NCBI GenBank assembly: GCA_028284925.1
Contig: JANQQT010000132.1
Coordinates: 1-32,708, forward strand
Length of the DNA: 32,708 bases
DNA from: Phycisphaeraceae bacterium
Lineage (GTDB): Bacteria; Planctomycetota; Phycisphaerae; Phycisphaerales; Zrk34
Direction of reading: 5' to 3'
Under the pieces are notes generated by a model. It made no database searches. It had not been told where the DNA came from and worked only from the letters and a program-made list of their open reading frames with translations. The first letter of the stretch is position 1; each line of letters starts with the position of its first letter. Below are positions 6,848-14,503 of the stretch, in pieces. Made by a program: the position numbers and the translations under genes.

Positions 6848-8695
6848 TTAAATAATCGAATCCCCTTTCCTCAATCCATGCGCCTCCGATGTGTCGATCG
6901 AAACTAATGTTTCCGCCTGCTGCCTTTTCGCTCCCTCATCATCCACATAATCCGAATGACAACTCGCTTTCTCCTTATCCCCCTTCATGGTCTTACGCGT
7001 CTTGCTCGCCAGCCGATGCACCTCTTCCGGACTTAACACCCCGCGCTGTTCTAATATATGTTTCTGCTCCTCCGTCAGCGCATCAGTAATCTTGGGAGCA
7101 TCCCACTTCATCTCCTCATCCTTCCCGCTCGCCCACTCCGTAATCTCCTTGCTGATCCTCACCGAACACCAGTCATGCCCGCACATCGCACAAAAATCAG
7201 TATCAACATCCAGATCCTCATCATGAAACGCCCGCGCGGTATCCGTATCAAACGCCAGTTCAAAATGCTTCTCCCAGTTCAACGCAGCTCGCGCCTTGGT
7301 GAGCTGGTCATCCCAATCCCTCGACCCCGGTATGCCCAATGCAACATCCGCCGCATGCGCAGCAATCTTATAAGCAACACACCCCTGCTTCACATCATCC
7401 TTCTTGGGTAAACCTAGATGTTCCTTGGGTGTCACGTAACATAACATCGACGCCCCATGATAACCCGCCGCCGTCGCGCCCACGCAACTCGTAATATGAT
7501 CATAACCCGGAAACACATCCGTAACCAAGGGCCCCAAGACATAAAACGGCGCCCCATGACAAACCCTCCTCTGGATCTTCATGTTATATTCAATCTGATC
7601 AAACGGTACATGCCCCGGCCCCTCCACCATCACCTGCACACCCCGCCGCCACGCCCGCTCCGTCAATTCCCCAATCGTAAACAATTCGGCCAACTGCAAA
7701 TCATCTGTCGCATCCGCCAGTCCGCCCGGCCGACAACCATCACCGATCGAAAAACTAACATCATACTCGCGCATAATATCGCAGATCTCATCCCACATAT
7801 CATACATTAGATTCTCGCGACCATGATGCAGCATCCACTTCGCCAGCAAGCTTCCACCCCTCGAAACCAGACCAATCACCCGCTCTTTCGCCAGCGGCAA
7901 ATGTTCACGCAACAATCCCGCATGAATCGTAAAGTAATCAACCCCTTGCGCCGCCTGTTTCTTCAATGTGGCCCGCACGACCTCCTCATCCAGATCTTCT
8001 AACTTTCGCCCAATAATCATCGAGTAAATCGGTACCGTCCCAATCGGCACAGTCGAGTTTCTAATAATTGCCTCCCGGCAGGTATCCAAATCCCCGCCCG
8101 TCGATAAATCCATTACTGTATCCGCCCCCCACTTCTCCGCCCACTTAAGTTTCTCAACCTCCGCATCCGTCCCGCTACTCACCGGCGAAGCTCCCATGTT
8201 TGCATTGATCTTGGTTTTCCCCGCCCGACCAATACTCATAGGGTCCAACTTATATTTCAGGTGAACTCTGTTCGCCGGAATGATCATCCGCCCGCAACTG
8301 ATTTCATATCTCACCTGTTCCGCCGTCAGATGCCCCTCCCGCTCAGCGACCCGTCGCATTTCATTCGTCACCGCTCCTAGTCTCGCAAACTCCAATTGTG
8401 TTATCGCCTCAAAACCGGCCGGTGCCTCCCAGTTCTTGGATTCAGTCCTGTCATCACTTTCTCCCCCAACATAAGTCCAGTCAGCCGGCATAAAATCCCA
8501 CGCCGTCTTATCACTTACCCCCGGCATGCCTGGCATGTCCGGCGAACTAAACATCCGTGGACCGCCCACGTCGTTAGGATTCGCAAAACTCCCCGGCGTC
8601 GTCCCCACACCCTCGCTCGAAGGATCACCCCCAACCATCGGTCGACCAAAACGATCTGCACCCAGATACCCATCTTTAGAATTACCCTGAATCAT
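6848..8695 (-). CDS. thiC: Phosphomethylpyrimidine synthase ThiC
   Basis: The protein has 615 aa from the ATG at 8693-8695. This start is preferred over the upstream one at 8731 because GGAGAT lies just ahead of it. ThiC is a radical-SAM enzyme that rearranges 5-aminoimidazole ribotide into 4-amino-5-hydroxymethyl-2-methylpyrimidine phosphate for thiamine synthesis. Family blocks are all present: MIIPANRVHLKY, KINANMGASPVSSG, WGADTVMDLSTGGDL, DYFTIHAGLL, SRGGSLLAKWM, SIGDGCRPGGLADATD, MVEGPGHVPFDQIEYNM, DHITSCVGATAAGYHGASML. The C-terminal 4Fe-4S/SAM motif C-x2-C-x4-C is CAMCGHDWC (Cys502, 505, 510). Length is normal. It is a single gene with no thi neighbours in view. A TPP riboswitch upstream on the same strand shows feedback control by thiamine pyrophosphate. 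The + strand stays C-rich across it although coding is on the minus strand. Confidence 0.98.
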   Translation of the reverse strand: MIQGNSKDGYLGADRFGRPMVGGDPSSEGVGTTPGSFANPNDVGGPRMFSSPDMPGMPGVSDKTAWDFMPADWTYVGGESDDRTESKNWEAPAGFEAITQLEFARLGAVTNEMRRVAEREGHLTAEQVRYEISCGRMIIPANRVHLKYKLDPMSIGRAGKTKINANMGASPVSSGTDAEVEKLKWAEKWGADTVMDLSTGGDLDTCREAIIRNSTVPIGTVPIYSMIIGRKLEDLDEEVVRATLKKQAAQGVDYFTIHAGLLREHLPLAKERVIGLVSRGGSLLAKWMLHHGRENLMYDMWDEICDIMREYDVSFSIGDGCRPGGLADATDDLQLAELFTIGELTERAWRRGVQVMVEGPGHVPFDQIEYNMKIQRRVCHGAPFYVLGPLVTDVFPGYDHITSCVGATAAGYHGASMLCYVTPKEHLGLPKKDDVKQGCVAYKIAAHAADVALGIPGSRDWDDQLTKARAALNWEKHFELAFDTDTARAFHDEDLDVDTDFCAMCGHDWCSVRISKEITEWASGKDEEMKWDAPKITDALTEEQKHILEQRGVLSPEEVHRLASKTRKTMKGDKEKASCHSDYVDDEGAKRQQAETLVSIDTSEAHGLRKGDSII

Positions 8696-8786
8696 GAAAT
8701 ATCTCCATTCCAGCAAACTACATTGTCGCACTGAGTTAATTCAATGCAAACCAATATCCTCTGCCGGCAAGTTAGGTTAGAAATTG

Positions 8787-8819
8787 AAAAAAACGACCTG
8801 AACTGGCTCATCGCCGTTC
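8787..8819 (-). terminator. Candidate terminator of the thiC riboswitch expression platform
   Basis: Reading the minus strand just after the riboswitch, GAACGGC and GCC-A-GTTC can pair (7 bp, one bulged A, loop GATGA; 8800-8819). A short spacer and seven T (8787-8793) follow. The spacer contains CAGGT, which could also pair with ACCTG inside the aptamer, giving a possible switch between structures. The 6-base spacer before the T-run is longer than typical, so this is tentative. Confidence 0.4.
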
Positions 8820-8919
8820 GCCTCCCTACGCAGCTAAGCATGTAAATTCACACGCCATCACTGATCAGGTTCCAAGGGTCTTCTCAGCCGCAGGCTCACA
8901 CGCCGCAGCGCCCCTGGCG
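8820..8919 (-). promoter_or_regulatory. TPP riboswitch (THI element) upstream of thiC
   Basis: On the minus strand the conserved THI-box order is clear: CAGGGGCGCTGCGGC, then GGCTGAGAAGACCC, then GGAACCTGATCAG, and finally GCGTAGGGAGG. CTGAGA and CCTGATC are the thiamine-sensor arm core that binds the pyrimidine ring. GCGTAGGGA is the closing pyrophosphate-arm/P1 side. Between CCTGATC and GCGTAGGGA there is an extra stem (GCGTGT / ACATGC, loop GAATTT), so the pyrophosphate arm is longer than the common form. It lies 125 bases before the thiC start. Confidence 0.92.
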
Positions 8920-8927
8920 AACACGCC

Positions 8928-8956
8928 ACGATAGACCGCCTCGCCCGCATAAGCAA
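8928..8956 (-). promoter_or_regulatory. Candidate thiC promoter
   Basis: On the minus strand TTGCTT (8951-8956), a 17-base spacer and TATCGT (8928-8933) form a plausible housekeeping-type promoter. Transcription would begin right at the 5' edge of the TPP riboswitch, the expected place. Both hexamers are imperfect, so confidence rests mainly on spacing and position. Confidence 0.35.
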
Positions 8957-9411
8957 GCTCACCATCACCCCTCGCATTCTCTAACGCTTCTCAAGGGGAA
9001 TCCCGTTCTCTGCCTCTGCCATCGCCTCTCGAAATCCTCTCCCCGCATCATGTTGATCCACAACCCGGGTTCGTCAATCGCATCTCCGGCCACTTATCCG
9101 AATTGCGAACCCGGCCCAATGTGGTGCCTGGCCGGTAAACCGAGCGCGCAGCCGGCTTCGCCTCAATCCATGACGCTTCGCAAATTGGACGAACACATCC
9201 TTCCCTGCCGTTCATGGACCATTTTCGTTTCCGTCCTTCATAGTGTTCTTAAATCTTCTCCTTCCGATTCAATCTGGAAAGTCACGCACGTTGCTTCGAG
9301 ATGTGCAAGGTGATTGTACAGCCACCTCCCGCCGTATTGATTTTCCTTCCGGATTCGACCTCGTCCGACAAATGGATTCCAGTTACAGTGACATTTCCGT
9401 TACACTTATGC

Positions 9412-9441
9412 TTGAATCCGTGCAATAACGTCTGATAAAAT
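9412..9441 (+). promoter_or_regulatory. Candidate promoter of the trypsin/PDZ protease gene
   Basis: TTGAAT (9412-9417) and TAAAAT (9436-9441) are separated by 18 bases and lie about 58 bases before the ATG at 9499. A short inverted repeat TGGTC/GACCA follows at about 9449-9469, between promoter and ribosome site. This is a pattern match only. Confidence 0.35.
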
Positions 9442-9498
9442 AGTCACTGGTCTTACTGATAATGACCAAACCACCCAAAATCCCATCAGGAGAATTCC

Positions 9499-10515
9499 AT
9501 GCCCTCCCGAGCAAAATTCACCCTTTGTACATCGCTCATTGCGGCCCTCTTATTCACACTTACGCCTCTCACGCAGGCCCAGCAGGTTTCCAGTGAGGCT
9601 CTGGAGAAGATTCTCGCAGGCGGCTCGCCGAAGAACGCTTCGGAACTTGCCGCCATGCAGAAACGCTTTCAGGAGCTGTCCAAAAAAGTGCTTCCTGCCA
9701 CCGTTGGTATTCGTATCGGGCGGGCATCGGGATCGGGCGTCATCATCTCTAAGGACGGCTATGTCATGACGGCCGGCCACGTCAGCGGCGCACCCGGTCG
9801 GGACTGCGTGGTGATCCTCCCCAGCGGCAAACAGCTCAAGGCCAAAACGCTCGGCGCCAATCGTGCCATTGACTCGGGTCTCATCAAGATTACCGATAAG
9901 GGTGATTACCCCTTTATCCCACTAGGCGCATCCACCTCTCTCAAAAGAGGCCAGTGGGTCATGGCGACCGGACACCCCGGCGGGTTCGATCCCAATCGTA
10001 CGGCTCCGGTGCGTATCGGTCGTGTTCTAAACAATACTCCCAATGGCGTGATGACCGACTGCATGTTGGTCGGAGGAGATTCAGGCGGGCCGCTTTTCGA
10101 TATGCAGGGACGCATCATCGGGATCAATTCCCGCATTGGCGGAACATTGATGTCGAACATCCACGTTCCGGTGGATACTTATACCAAGACCATGGATCGC
10201 CTTAAGAAGGGCGAAGCCTGGGGAGGACGAGTGGTACAGGGGCCAAGGAGAAACGGGCCATTTATTGGTGTGTCCGGTGATCCCAACGCTCGCAACGCGG
10301 TCATCAGTGCGGTTCAGCCCAATGGTCCCGCCGCCAAGGCAGGATTAAAAGCAGGTGACATAGTTACCAAGTTGGCCGGAAAGAAAGTGACCAACTTTGC
10401 CTCACTTGCGGCCATCGTTAGAACCAAGAAACCCGGGGACAAGATCGATGTCGAAGTGACGCGAGGTGGTAAGACCGTCAAACTTAAATTGACCATCGGC
10501 AAATTCGGTGGCTAA
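9499..10515 (+). CDS. Exported trypsin-like serine protease with PDZ domain (HtrA/DegP type)
   Basis: The protein has 338 aa; the start is the ATG at 9499 with AGGAG about 7 bases upstream. A signal peptide (hydrophobic SLIAALLFTLTPL, cleavage near TQAQQ) sends it out of the cytoplasm. The trypsin-type domain spans about residues 55-235, with His94 in YVMTAGHV, Asp125 in AIDSGLIKI and Ser195 in VGGDSGGPLF, so the catalytic triad is complete. A single PDZ domain follows (about 254-336; carboxylate-binding region near FIGVSGD, core AKAGLKAGDIV). This is the DegS/HtrA-like layout: one PDZ and no second. Such proteases handle damaged or specific regulatory proteins in the envelope. It lies 159 bases before a second, degenerate protease-like gene on the same strand, suggesting a functional pair. 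The N-terminal segment 30-55 is a helical linker. Confidence 0.94.
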   Translation: MPSRAKFTLCTSLIAALLFTLTPLTQAQQVSSEALEKILAGGSPKNASELAAMQKRFQELSKKVLPATVGIRIGRASGSGVIISKDGYVMTAGHVSGAPGRDCVVILPSGKQLKAKTLGANRAIDSGLIKITDKGDYPFIPLGASTSLKRGQWVMATGHPGGFDPNRTAPVRIGRVLNNTPNGVMTDCMLVGGDSGGPLFDMQGRIIGINSRIGGTLMSNIHVPVDTYTKTMDRLKKGEAWGGRVVQGPRRNGPFIGVSGDPNARNAVISAVQPNGPAAKAGLKAGDIVTKLAGKKVTNFASLAAIVRTKKPGDKIDVEVTRGGKTVKLKLTIGKFGG

Positions 10516-10674
10516 CCCCCCCCGGAAGTTTTGGTCTTGTCGCTATGCGTGAGGCCGAACGATTCCGGTCTGGTATTGGGGGTGTTTCGACTTAGTTCGG
10601 ATCGTTGATTAATCGAAAGAGAAACTCAAAGGACGACAACGCGTGACTCACGCATTGAATATAAGGACAATAAA

Positions 10675-12303
10675 ATGTCAACCCTGAAAGTCACCATCAT
10701 TCTAATGTTTGCGACCCTGTTTTCTTTTGTCGCCACACAGACGCTGATTGCGGATAACACAAAGCCTGCAGCCCCTGCGAAGGAAGTTCAAGCCGCCAAA
10801 CCGCCCAAGAAGCAACCCGCCAAGCCAAAGAAGTCGGTCGAAGAGAAGAAGCGACTTGCTGAAGAAAAACGCAAGGCCGCCGAAGCCGCAGCCAAAAGGC
10901 TTGCCGAGCAGAAACGCCAGGAGGAGCTGGCTAAGAAGCAGGCCGCCGAAAAAAAGAAGGCTGACGAACTTCGCAAGAAGCAGGAAGCGGAAGCCAAACG
11001 CGCCGCCGAAGCGAAGCGCAAGGCGGACGAGGCTCGCAAAGCCGCCGAAGCCAAAAAGAAAGCTGAAGAGGAAAAACGCAGGAAAGCGGAAGCCGAGAAG
11101 CGAAGGAAGGCAGAGGCTGAGCGAAGGCGACGTGCGGCTCAGGCGGCGGCAGCTCGCAGGGAGGCTTATCTTGAACGTCTTCGCAAGGCTGAGCGAACGC
11201 GAAAGAAGAGCCAGTATGAGAAAAACTATTCGGTCGTTCGCGCGGCGTGGCGGCCTGTTATAAAGAATGCGGCGAAGTCGACGGTTCGCGTGTTGGCCGG
11301 TGGGCGACATGTTTCCATGGGCACGATCATCTCGCCGAACGGGTTTGTTTTGACCAAGGCTTCGGAATTGCGAGAGGGCATTGAAATTAAACTTCAATCC
11401 GGCCCTCGCCTCAAAGCTAAGATTGCTGCCGTCAGTGAAAAACATGATCTGGCGCTTCTTAAGATGGAAGTAAATGACCTGACGCCTGTGCAGTTTTCCT
11501 CGGCGATTCCATCGGTCGGTTCGTTTCTCGCAACGCCGGGGATCGGAGAAGACCCTGTGGCTGTAGGTGTTGTCTCCGTAGCGGCGCGTTCATTGCAGGC
11601 GCGAGGTTTCCTCGGTATCGGTTTCGCCGCCAATTCCACCGAACCTAAGATTGGCCAGATTTTCCCCAGGTCCGCGGCGGCAAGCGCGGGCATTAAGGTT
11701 AATGATGTCATCACCAGAATTAATGGCTCGGAAGTCAAATCACCTTCTAAGGTTATCGATTTGCTGCGATCGCGTTTGCCGGGTGATAAGATTGCGATTC
11801 ACTTGAAGCGAGCCGGTAAGGAAGTTAAGGTAGACGCCGTATTGGGCAAGCGGCAGATGGATCCGGCGCGACGGGCGAGATTTGATCGTCAGAATATGCT
11901 TGGCGGTGAGCTTTCAGATCGTCGCGAAGATTTTCCCACTGTGATGCAGCACGACACGATATTGTTTCCCGAGCAATGTGGTGGACCGGTCGTCGATCTG
12001 TCGGGCAGGACGGTTGGGATTAATATTGCCCGTGCGGGTCGGGTGAATTCCTATGCCGTACCGGCGAAGACGGTTGTCGCGGTGTTGAAGGACATGAAGG
12101 CAGGCAAGTTTCCCGTCACCGATTCATTCAAGCGATCGTTCAAGCTCGCTTCGATTAACGACAAGGTCAAGTCAATCGATGTTGAACTTAAGAAGGCGGA
12201 GCAGCAGAAGGCGGCGATCGATCGGGCAATCAATAAGCACAAGTCGGAGATCGACAAGCTTAAGAAACAGGCTGATGCCTTGAAAAAGGCTGCAAAAAAA
12301 TAA
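10675..12303 (+). CDS. Exported trypsin-like pseudoprotease with nested PDZ and long coiled coil
   Basis: The protein has 542 aa; the start is the ATG at 10675 after AAGGA. A signal peptide (TLKVTIILMFATLFSFVATQ) is followed by a Lys/Ala/Glu/Arg-rich charged helix, residues about 45-180, a long coiled coil or single alpha-helix. A trypsin-like fold then starts near 200: VRVLAGG, GTIISPNGFVLTKASEL, KHDLALLKM. The catalytic His position is Ser230 (TKAS where TAGH is usual), Asp258 is kept, and the Ser loop GDSGGP is EQCGGP, with Cys435. A PDZ-like unit (about 311-390, GFLGIGF ... SAGIKVNDVITRING) sits before the Ser loop, that is inside the protease fold rather than after it. A second coiled coil closes the protein (about 495-542). 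Proteolysis by the standard mechanism is therefore unlikely; a scaffolding, substrate-binding or regulatory role for the neighbouring active protease is plausible. Confidence 0.9.
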   Translation: MSTLKVTIILMFATLFSFVATQTLIADNTKPAAPAKEVQAAKPPKKQPAKPKKSVEEKKRLAEEKRKAAEAAAKRLAEQKRQEELAKKQAAEKKKADELRKKQEAEAKRAAEAKRKADEARKAAEAKKKAEEEKRRKAEAEKRRKAEAERRRRAAQAAAARREAYLERLRKAERTRKKSQYEKNYSVVRAAWRPVIKNAAKSTVRVLAGGRHVSMGTIISPNGFVLTKASELREGIEIKLQSGPRLKAKIAAVSEKHDLALLKMEVNDLTPVQFSSAIPSVGSFLATPGIGEDPVAVGVVSVAARSLQARGFLGIGFAANSTEPKIGQIFPRSAAASAGIKVNDVITRINGSEVKSPSKVIDLLRSRLPGDKIAIHLKRAGKEVKVDAVLGKRQMDPARRARFDRQNMLGGELSDRREDFPTVMQHDTILFPEQCGGPVVDLSGRTVGINIARAGRVNSYAVPAKTVVAVLKDMKAGKFPVTDSFKRSFKLASINDKVKSIDVELKKAEQQKAAIDRAINKHKSEIDKLKKQADALKKAAKK

Positions 12304-12348
12304 AACCTGCAACATGTCTGGAAACACAGTTCGCTAATGGTTTGATCC

Positions 12349-12374
12349 TATAATTGATCATCATGCATGATCAA
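12349..12374 (+). promoter_or_regulatory. TATAAT box and inverted repeat around a start codon
   Basis: A perfect TATAAT (12349-12354) lies 8 bases before the ATG at 12363, and the inverted repeat TTGATCAT (12354-12361) / ATGATCAA (12367-12374) brackets that ATG. No good -35 box was seen. If used, the -10 box would start the transcript at or next to the ATG (leaderless), and the repeat could be an operator or an RNA hairpin. It may also be chance. Confidence 0.3.
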
Positions 12375-13721
12375 GGGATTGCATTCAATCGAGATTTTGA
12401 CTGGCAACCGCAACCGTTGGCGGCGGAGTTGGTTCGGCGCGTTGTGGATGTGGTTCTTGAACACAGTGATTATCTGCGTGATTTTGAAGATCGCCTGGGA
12501 CGCGAGACCGGTACTCGGCTGACGGACTTCATGGATCACTTGGGGGTGCCGGGCGGGTTCATTACAGATTCGGAATTGGAATCTGCGGGATTCAGTGTGA
12601 CGAGTCTCGATGGGAAGTTGGTGTGGTCACATGGTGGGGGTCATTTCCCGAGAATCTGTATCAGGGATGATAATCGTTTGGAGTTTGCCGTCAAGGTAGA
12701 GTCGGTGGTGGATTTTCTTCATGCTTCAGGTTCTTCCAGTGAAGTGAGCGGTGGGGTGATCTCGCCATTTCGCACTGCGGAGGTGTGGTCCAGTGACGAT
12801 GCCATCGTGAGTGTTGTCGAGCGTCATGGATATCAGGGGTTTTATCCGGAGGAGGATTGTGAGGAACGGGCTGCGAATGTATTGAGACACCTGGATTTAT
12901 TTAGAAGGCGACAACGTCATTTTAAGGATGATCGGGATGGGTTTGATTATGCAGCAACCTTAGTTCGCTCAGCATCGGAGCAGATTGGTGTAAACTGGAC
13001 ATGCGATTTATTCTTCAAAGCTGAGCGGGAATATTGGCAAAGTCGTAATTTAGCGGCGCGCGTACAGAAAGCCAGGCAGGATGCGCTTGGCCTGGGGTGG
13101 GCTAATCACGATCATCACACCTATCGTTCGAGTCGGGAATATTTCTCAAGTCTGGTTGCGGTGTTGGAGATATTAGGTTTTTCCTGCCGCGAACGATTTT
13201 ATGCGGGTCGTGAGGCAGGGTGGGGCGCGCAGGTTCTGGAACAGAAGGGTGCGGGGATTACTATTTTTGCAGATGTCGATCTACGACCGGAGGAGGTTAC
13301 GGAGGATTTTGCGCATGAGGGGCTGGAGGTGCAAAGTGAATTGGGAACGGTCGGTCTCTGGTGCAAGTTGCATGGCGAGGCGTTTTTGGGTGCAGGGATG
13401 CATCATCTGGAAGGCGAATTTAATTTCGATCTTGTGCGTGAACATTTGGCTGGCGAAGGTATCGAGTCGATGGCGCCGTTTACAGATTTTGAATATTTGA
13501 AGCAGGCGTTCACCGTCGGCGAGGTGTGGGAGATTGACGCGTCGAGGGTGTCGGCGGCACTGGAAGGTGGGTATATCACGGAGGCACAGGCAGAGCAATT
13601 CATGGAGCAGGGGGCTATTGGGTCGCACCTGGAAGTGTTGCAGCGGGATGATGGGTACAAAGGGTTTAATCAGACCGGGATCAGCGAGATTATCGCACGC
13701 ACGGATCCTCGACGAAATTGA
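12363..13721 (+). CDS. Conserved-looking cytoplasmic protein, unrecognised
   Basis: The protein has 452 aa from the ATG at 12363; TTG at 12354 would add three residues. I see no signal peptide or membrane segment, and the composition is that of a soluble, acidic protein. A distinctive stretch is WANHDHHTYRSSREYF (about residues 245-260), followed by LVAVLEILGFSCRERFYAGR, GWGAQV and FADVDLRPEEV. His-rich HDHHTYR followed later by Glu/His-containing strands (GMHHLEGEF) would suit a metal-binding VOC-like fold such as the DUF1338 dioxygenase/decarboxylase group, but I could not establish this. The N-terminal 200 residues show no motif I know. Coding is strongly G/T-rich. It is 59 bases after the pseudoprotease and 176 bases before the sigma factor, so it may be transcribed with either or alone. 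Confidence 0.8.
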   Translation: MHDQGIAFNRDFDWQPQPLAAELVRRVVDVVLEHSDYLRDFEDRLGRETGTRLTDFMDHLGVPGGFITDSELESAGFSVTSLDGKLVWSHGGGHFPRICIRDDNRLEFAVKVESVVDFLHASGSSSEVSGGVISPFRTAEVWSSDDAIVSVVERHGYQGFYPEEDCEERAANVLRHLDLFRRRQRHFKDDRDGFDYAATLVRSASEQIGVNWTCDLFFKAEREYWQSRNLAARVQKARQDALGLGWANHDHHTYRSSREYFSSLVAVLEILGFSCRERFYAGREAGWGAQVLEQKGAGITIFADVDLRPEEVTEDFAHEGLEVQSELGTVGLWCKLHGEAFLGAGMHHLEGEFNFDLVREHLAGEGIESMAPFTDFEYLKQAFTVGEVWEIDASRVSAALEGGYITEAQAEQFMEQGAIGSHLEVLQRDDGYKGFNQTGISEIIARTDPRRN

Positions 13722-13897
13722 GTGTATGACATGCATGGCGGACGGGTTTTGATTACAATACGTATGATTGTTCCCTGCTGCGATGCGAGATGGGCTAGCG
13801 ATCCGAATGCTCTTGTAGGCGGGGATGGGTAGGGATTCGGTGTGCGTAACCCCGAAAAGGGAAAGAGCAATAAGTGTGATGTCGGCCGGCATGTGTA

Positions 13898-14503
13898 GTG
13901 TTGTTCGATTTCACGGAAGAAGTTTGGTGCACGGCCTTGGCAGAGACGAAATTACGAGACGACGCTGATTTGGTCCTTGCGGCGAGGAAAGGCGATCGCA
14001 GTGGATTTGCAACGCTGTATGCGCGTCATTTTTCCGCAGTCTTTGGTTATTTTAGGGCGAGGGTATTGGCTTCACATGATGCGGAGGACATGGCACAGGA
14101 GGTGTTTGTTCGTATTTATAAGGCGCTGGCGAAATTTGATACGGATCAATTGTTTCGGCCGTGGGCGCTCGGGATCGCCCGGAATGTGCTGCGGGAATTT
14201 ATACGTAAGAAGCATCGGCGCGGCGAAGTTGCGTGGTCTGAGTTGTGCCTGGATCTGGAGGAGCAGATGGAGGAAGATGAGAGTGTGTTTGAGGATATTC
14301 TGGACTTCGTACCGTTGTGCATGAACGAGATTAATGAATCGGGGTCAGAGGCATTGAAGAGTCATTACATGGGGGGGCGCAAGGTGGCGGAGATTGCGGA
14401 CCACATGGGGCGAACATTGGGAGCGGTGAAGGTGCTGATGGTTCGAGCGCGTCAGGCTTTGAAACGTTGTATCCAAGGTTATACGAAGAGCCAGCAGAGA
14501 TGA
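13898..14503 (+). CDS. ECF-type sigma-70 family RNA polymerase sigma factor
   Basis: The protein has about 201 aa if the GTG at 13898 is used. No ribosome site is convincing and a start further in (for example TTG 13937) is possible. Region 2 is clear at about residues 24-92: FATLYARHFSAVFGYFRARV, the DAEDMAQEVFVRIYKAL core-binding block, and FRPWALGIARNVLREFIRKK for -10 recognition. Region 4 is at about 140-195, with SHYMGGRKVAEIADHMGRT and AVKVLMVRARQALKRC as the -35 helix-turn-helix. There is no region 3 or 1, as expected for extracytoplasmic-function factors. The linker between them is very acidic (EEQMEEDESVFEDI). The stop overlaps the ATG of the next gene (ATGA), so the sigma factor and the giant membrane protein are translated together. 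In planctomycetes such partners often act as membrane anti-sigma regulators. Confidence 0.93.
   Translation: MLFDFTEEVWCTALAETKLRDDADLVLAARKGDRSGFATLYARHFSAVFGYFRARVLASHDAEDMAQEVFVRIYKALAKFDTDQLFRPWALGIARNVLREFIRKKHRRGEVAWSELCLDLEEQMEEDESVFEDILDFVPLCMNEINESGSEALKSHYMGGRKVAEIADHMGRTLGAVKVLMVRARQALKRCIQGYTKSQQR

Larger units (their letters stand above)
8921..9498. other. Gene-free stretch between divergent thiC and protease genes, near the skew switch
   Basis: No credible gene was seen in these 0.58 kb; an 87-codon open frame at 9050-9313 has neither a ribosome site nor a family-like sequence. The stretch contains the candidate promoters of both flanking genes. It is the first gene-free stretch at the point where + strand base composition changes from C-rich toward neutral. 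I looked for DnaA boxes (TTATCCACA and its complement) and found only poor matches such as TGATCCACA near 9054. Confidence 0.4.

Noticed and set aside
9050-9313. 87-codon open frame in the gene-free stretch before the protease
   Set aside because: No ribosome site, no recognisable motif and no protein-like pattern across third positions.
8921-9498. DnaA-box cluster marking an origin
   Set aside because: Only poor matches to TTATCCACA were found by eye, so no origin feature is annotated. The skew switch is reported as an observation instead.
10702-11445. 247-codon minus-strand open frame opposite the Lys-rich coiled coil
   Set aside because: It is the antisense of a Lys/Ala/Glu-rich coding region, which yields Leu/Phe/Ser-rich open frames artificially. 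The + frame has a signal peptide and domain motifs.
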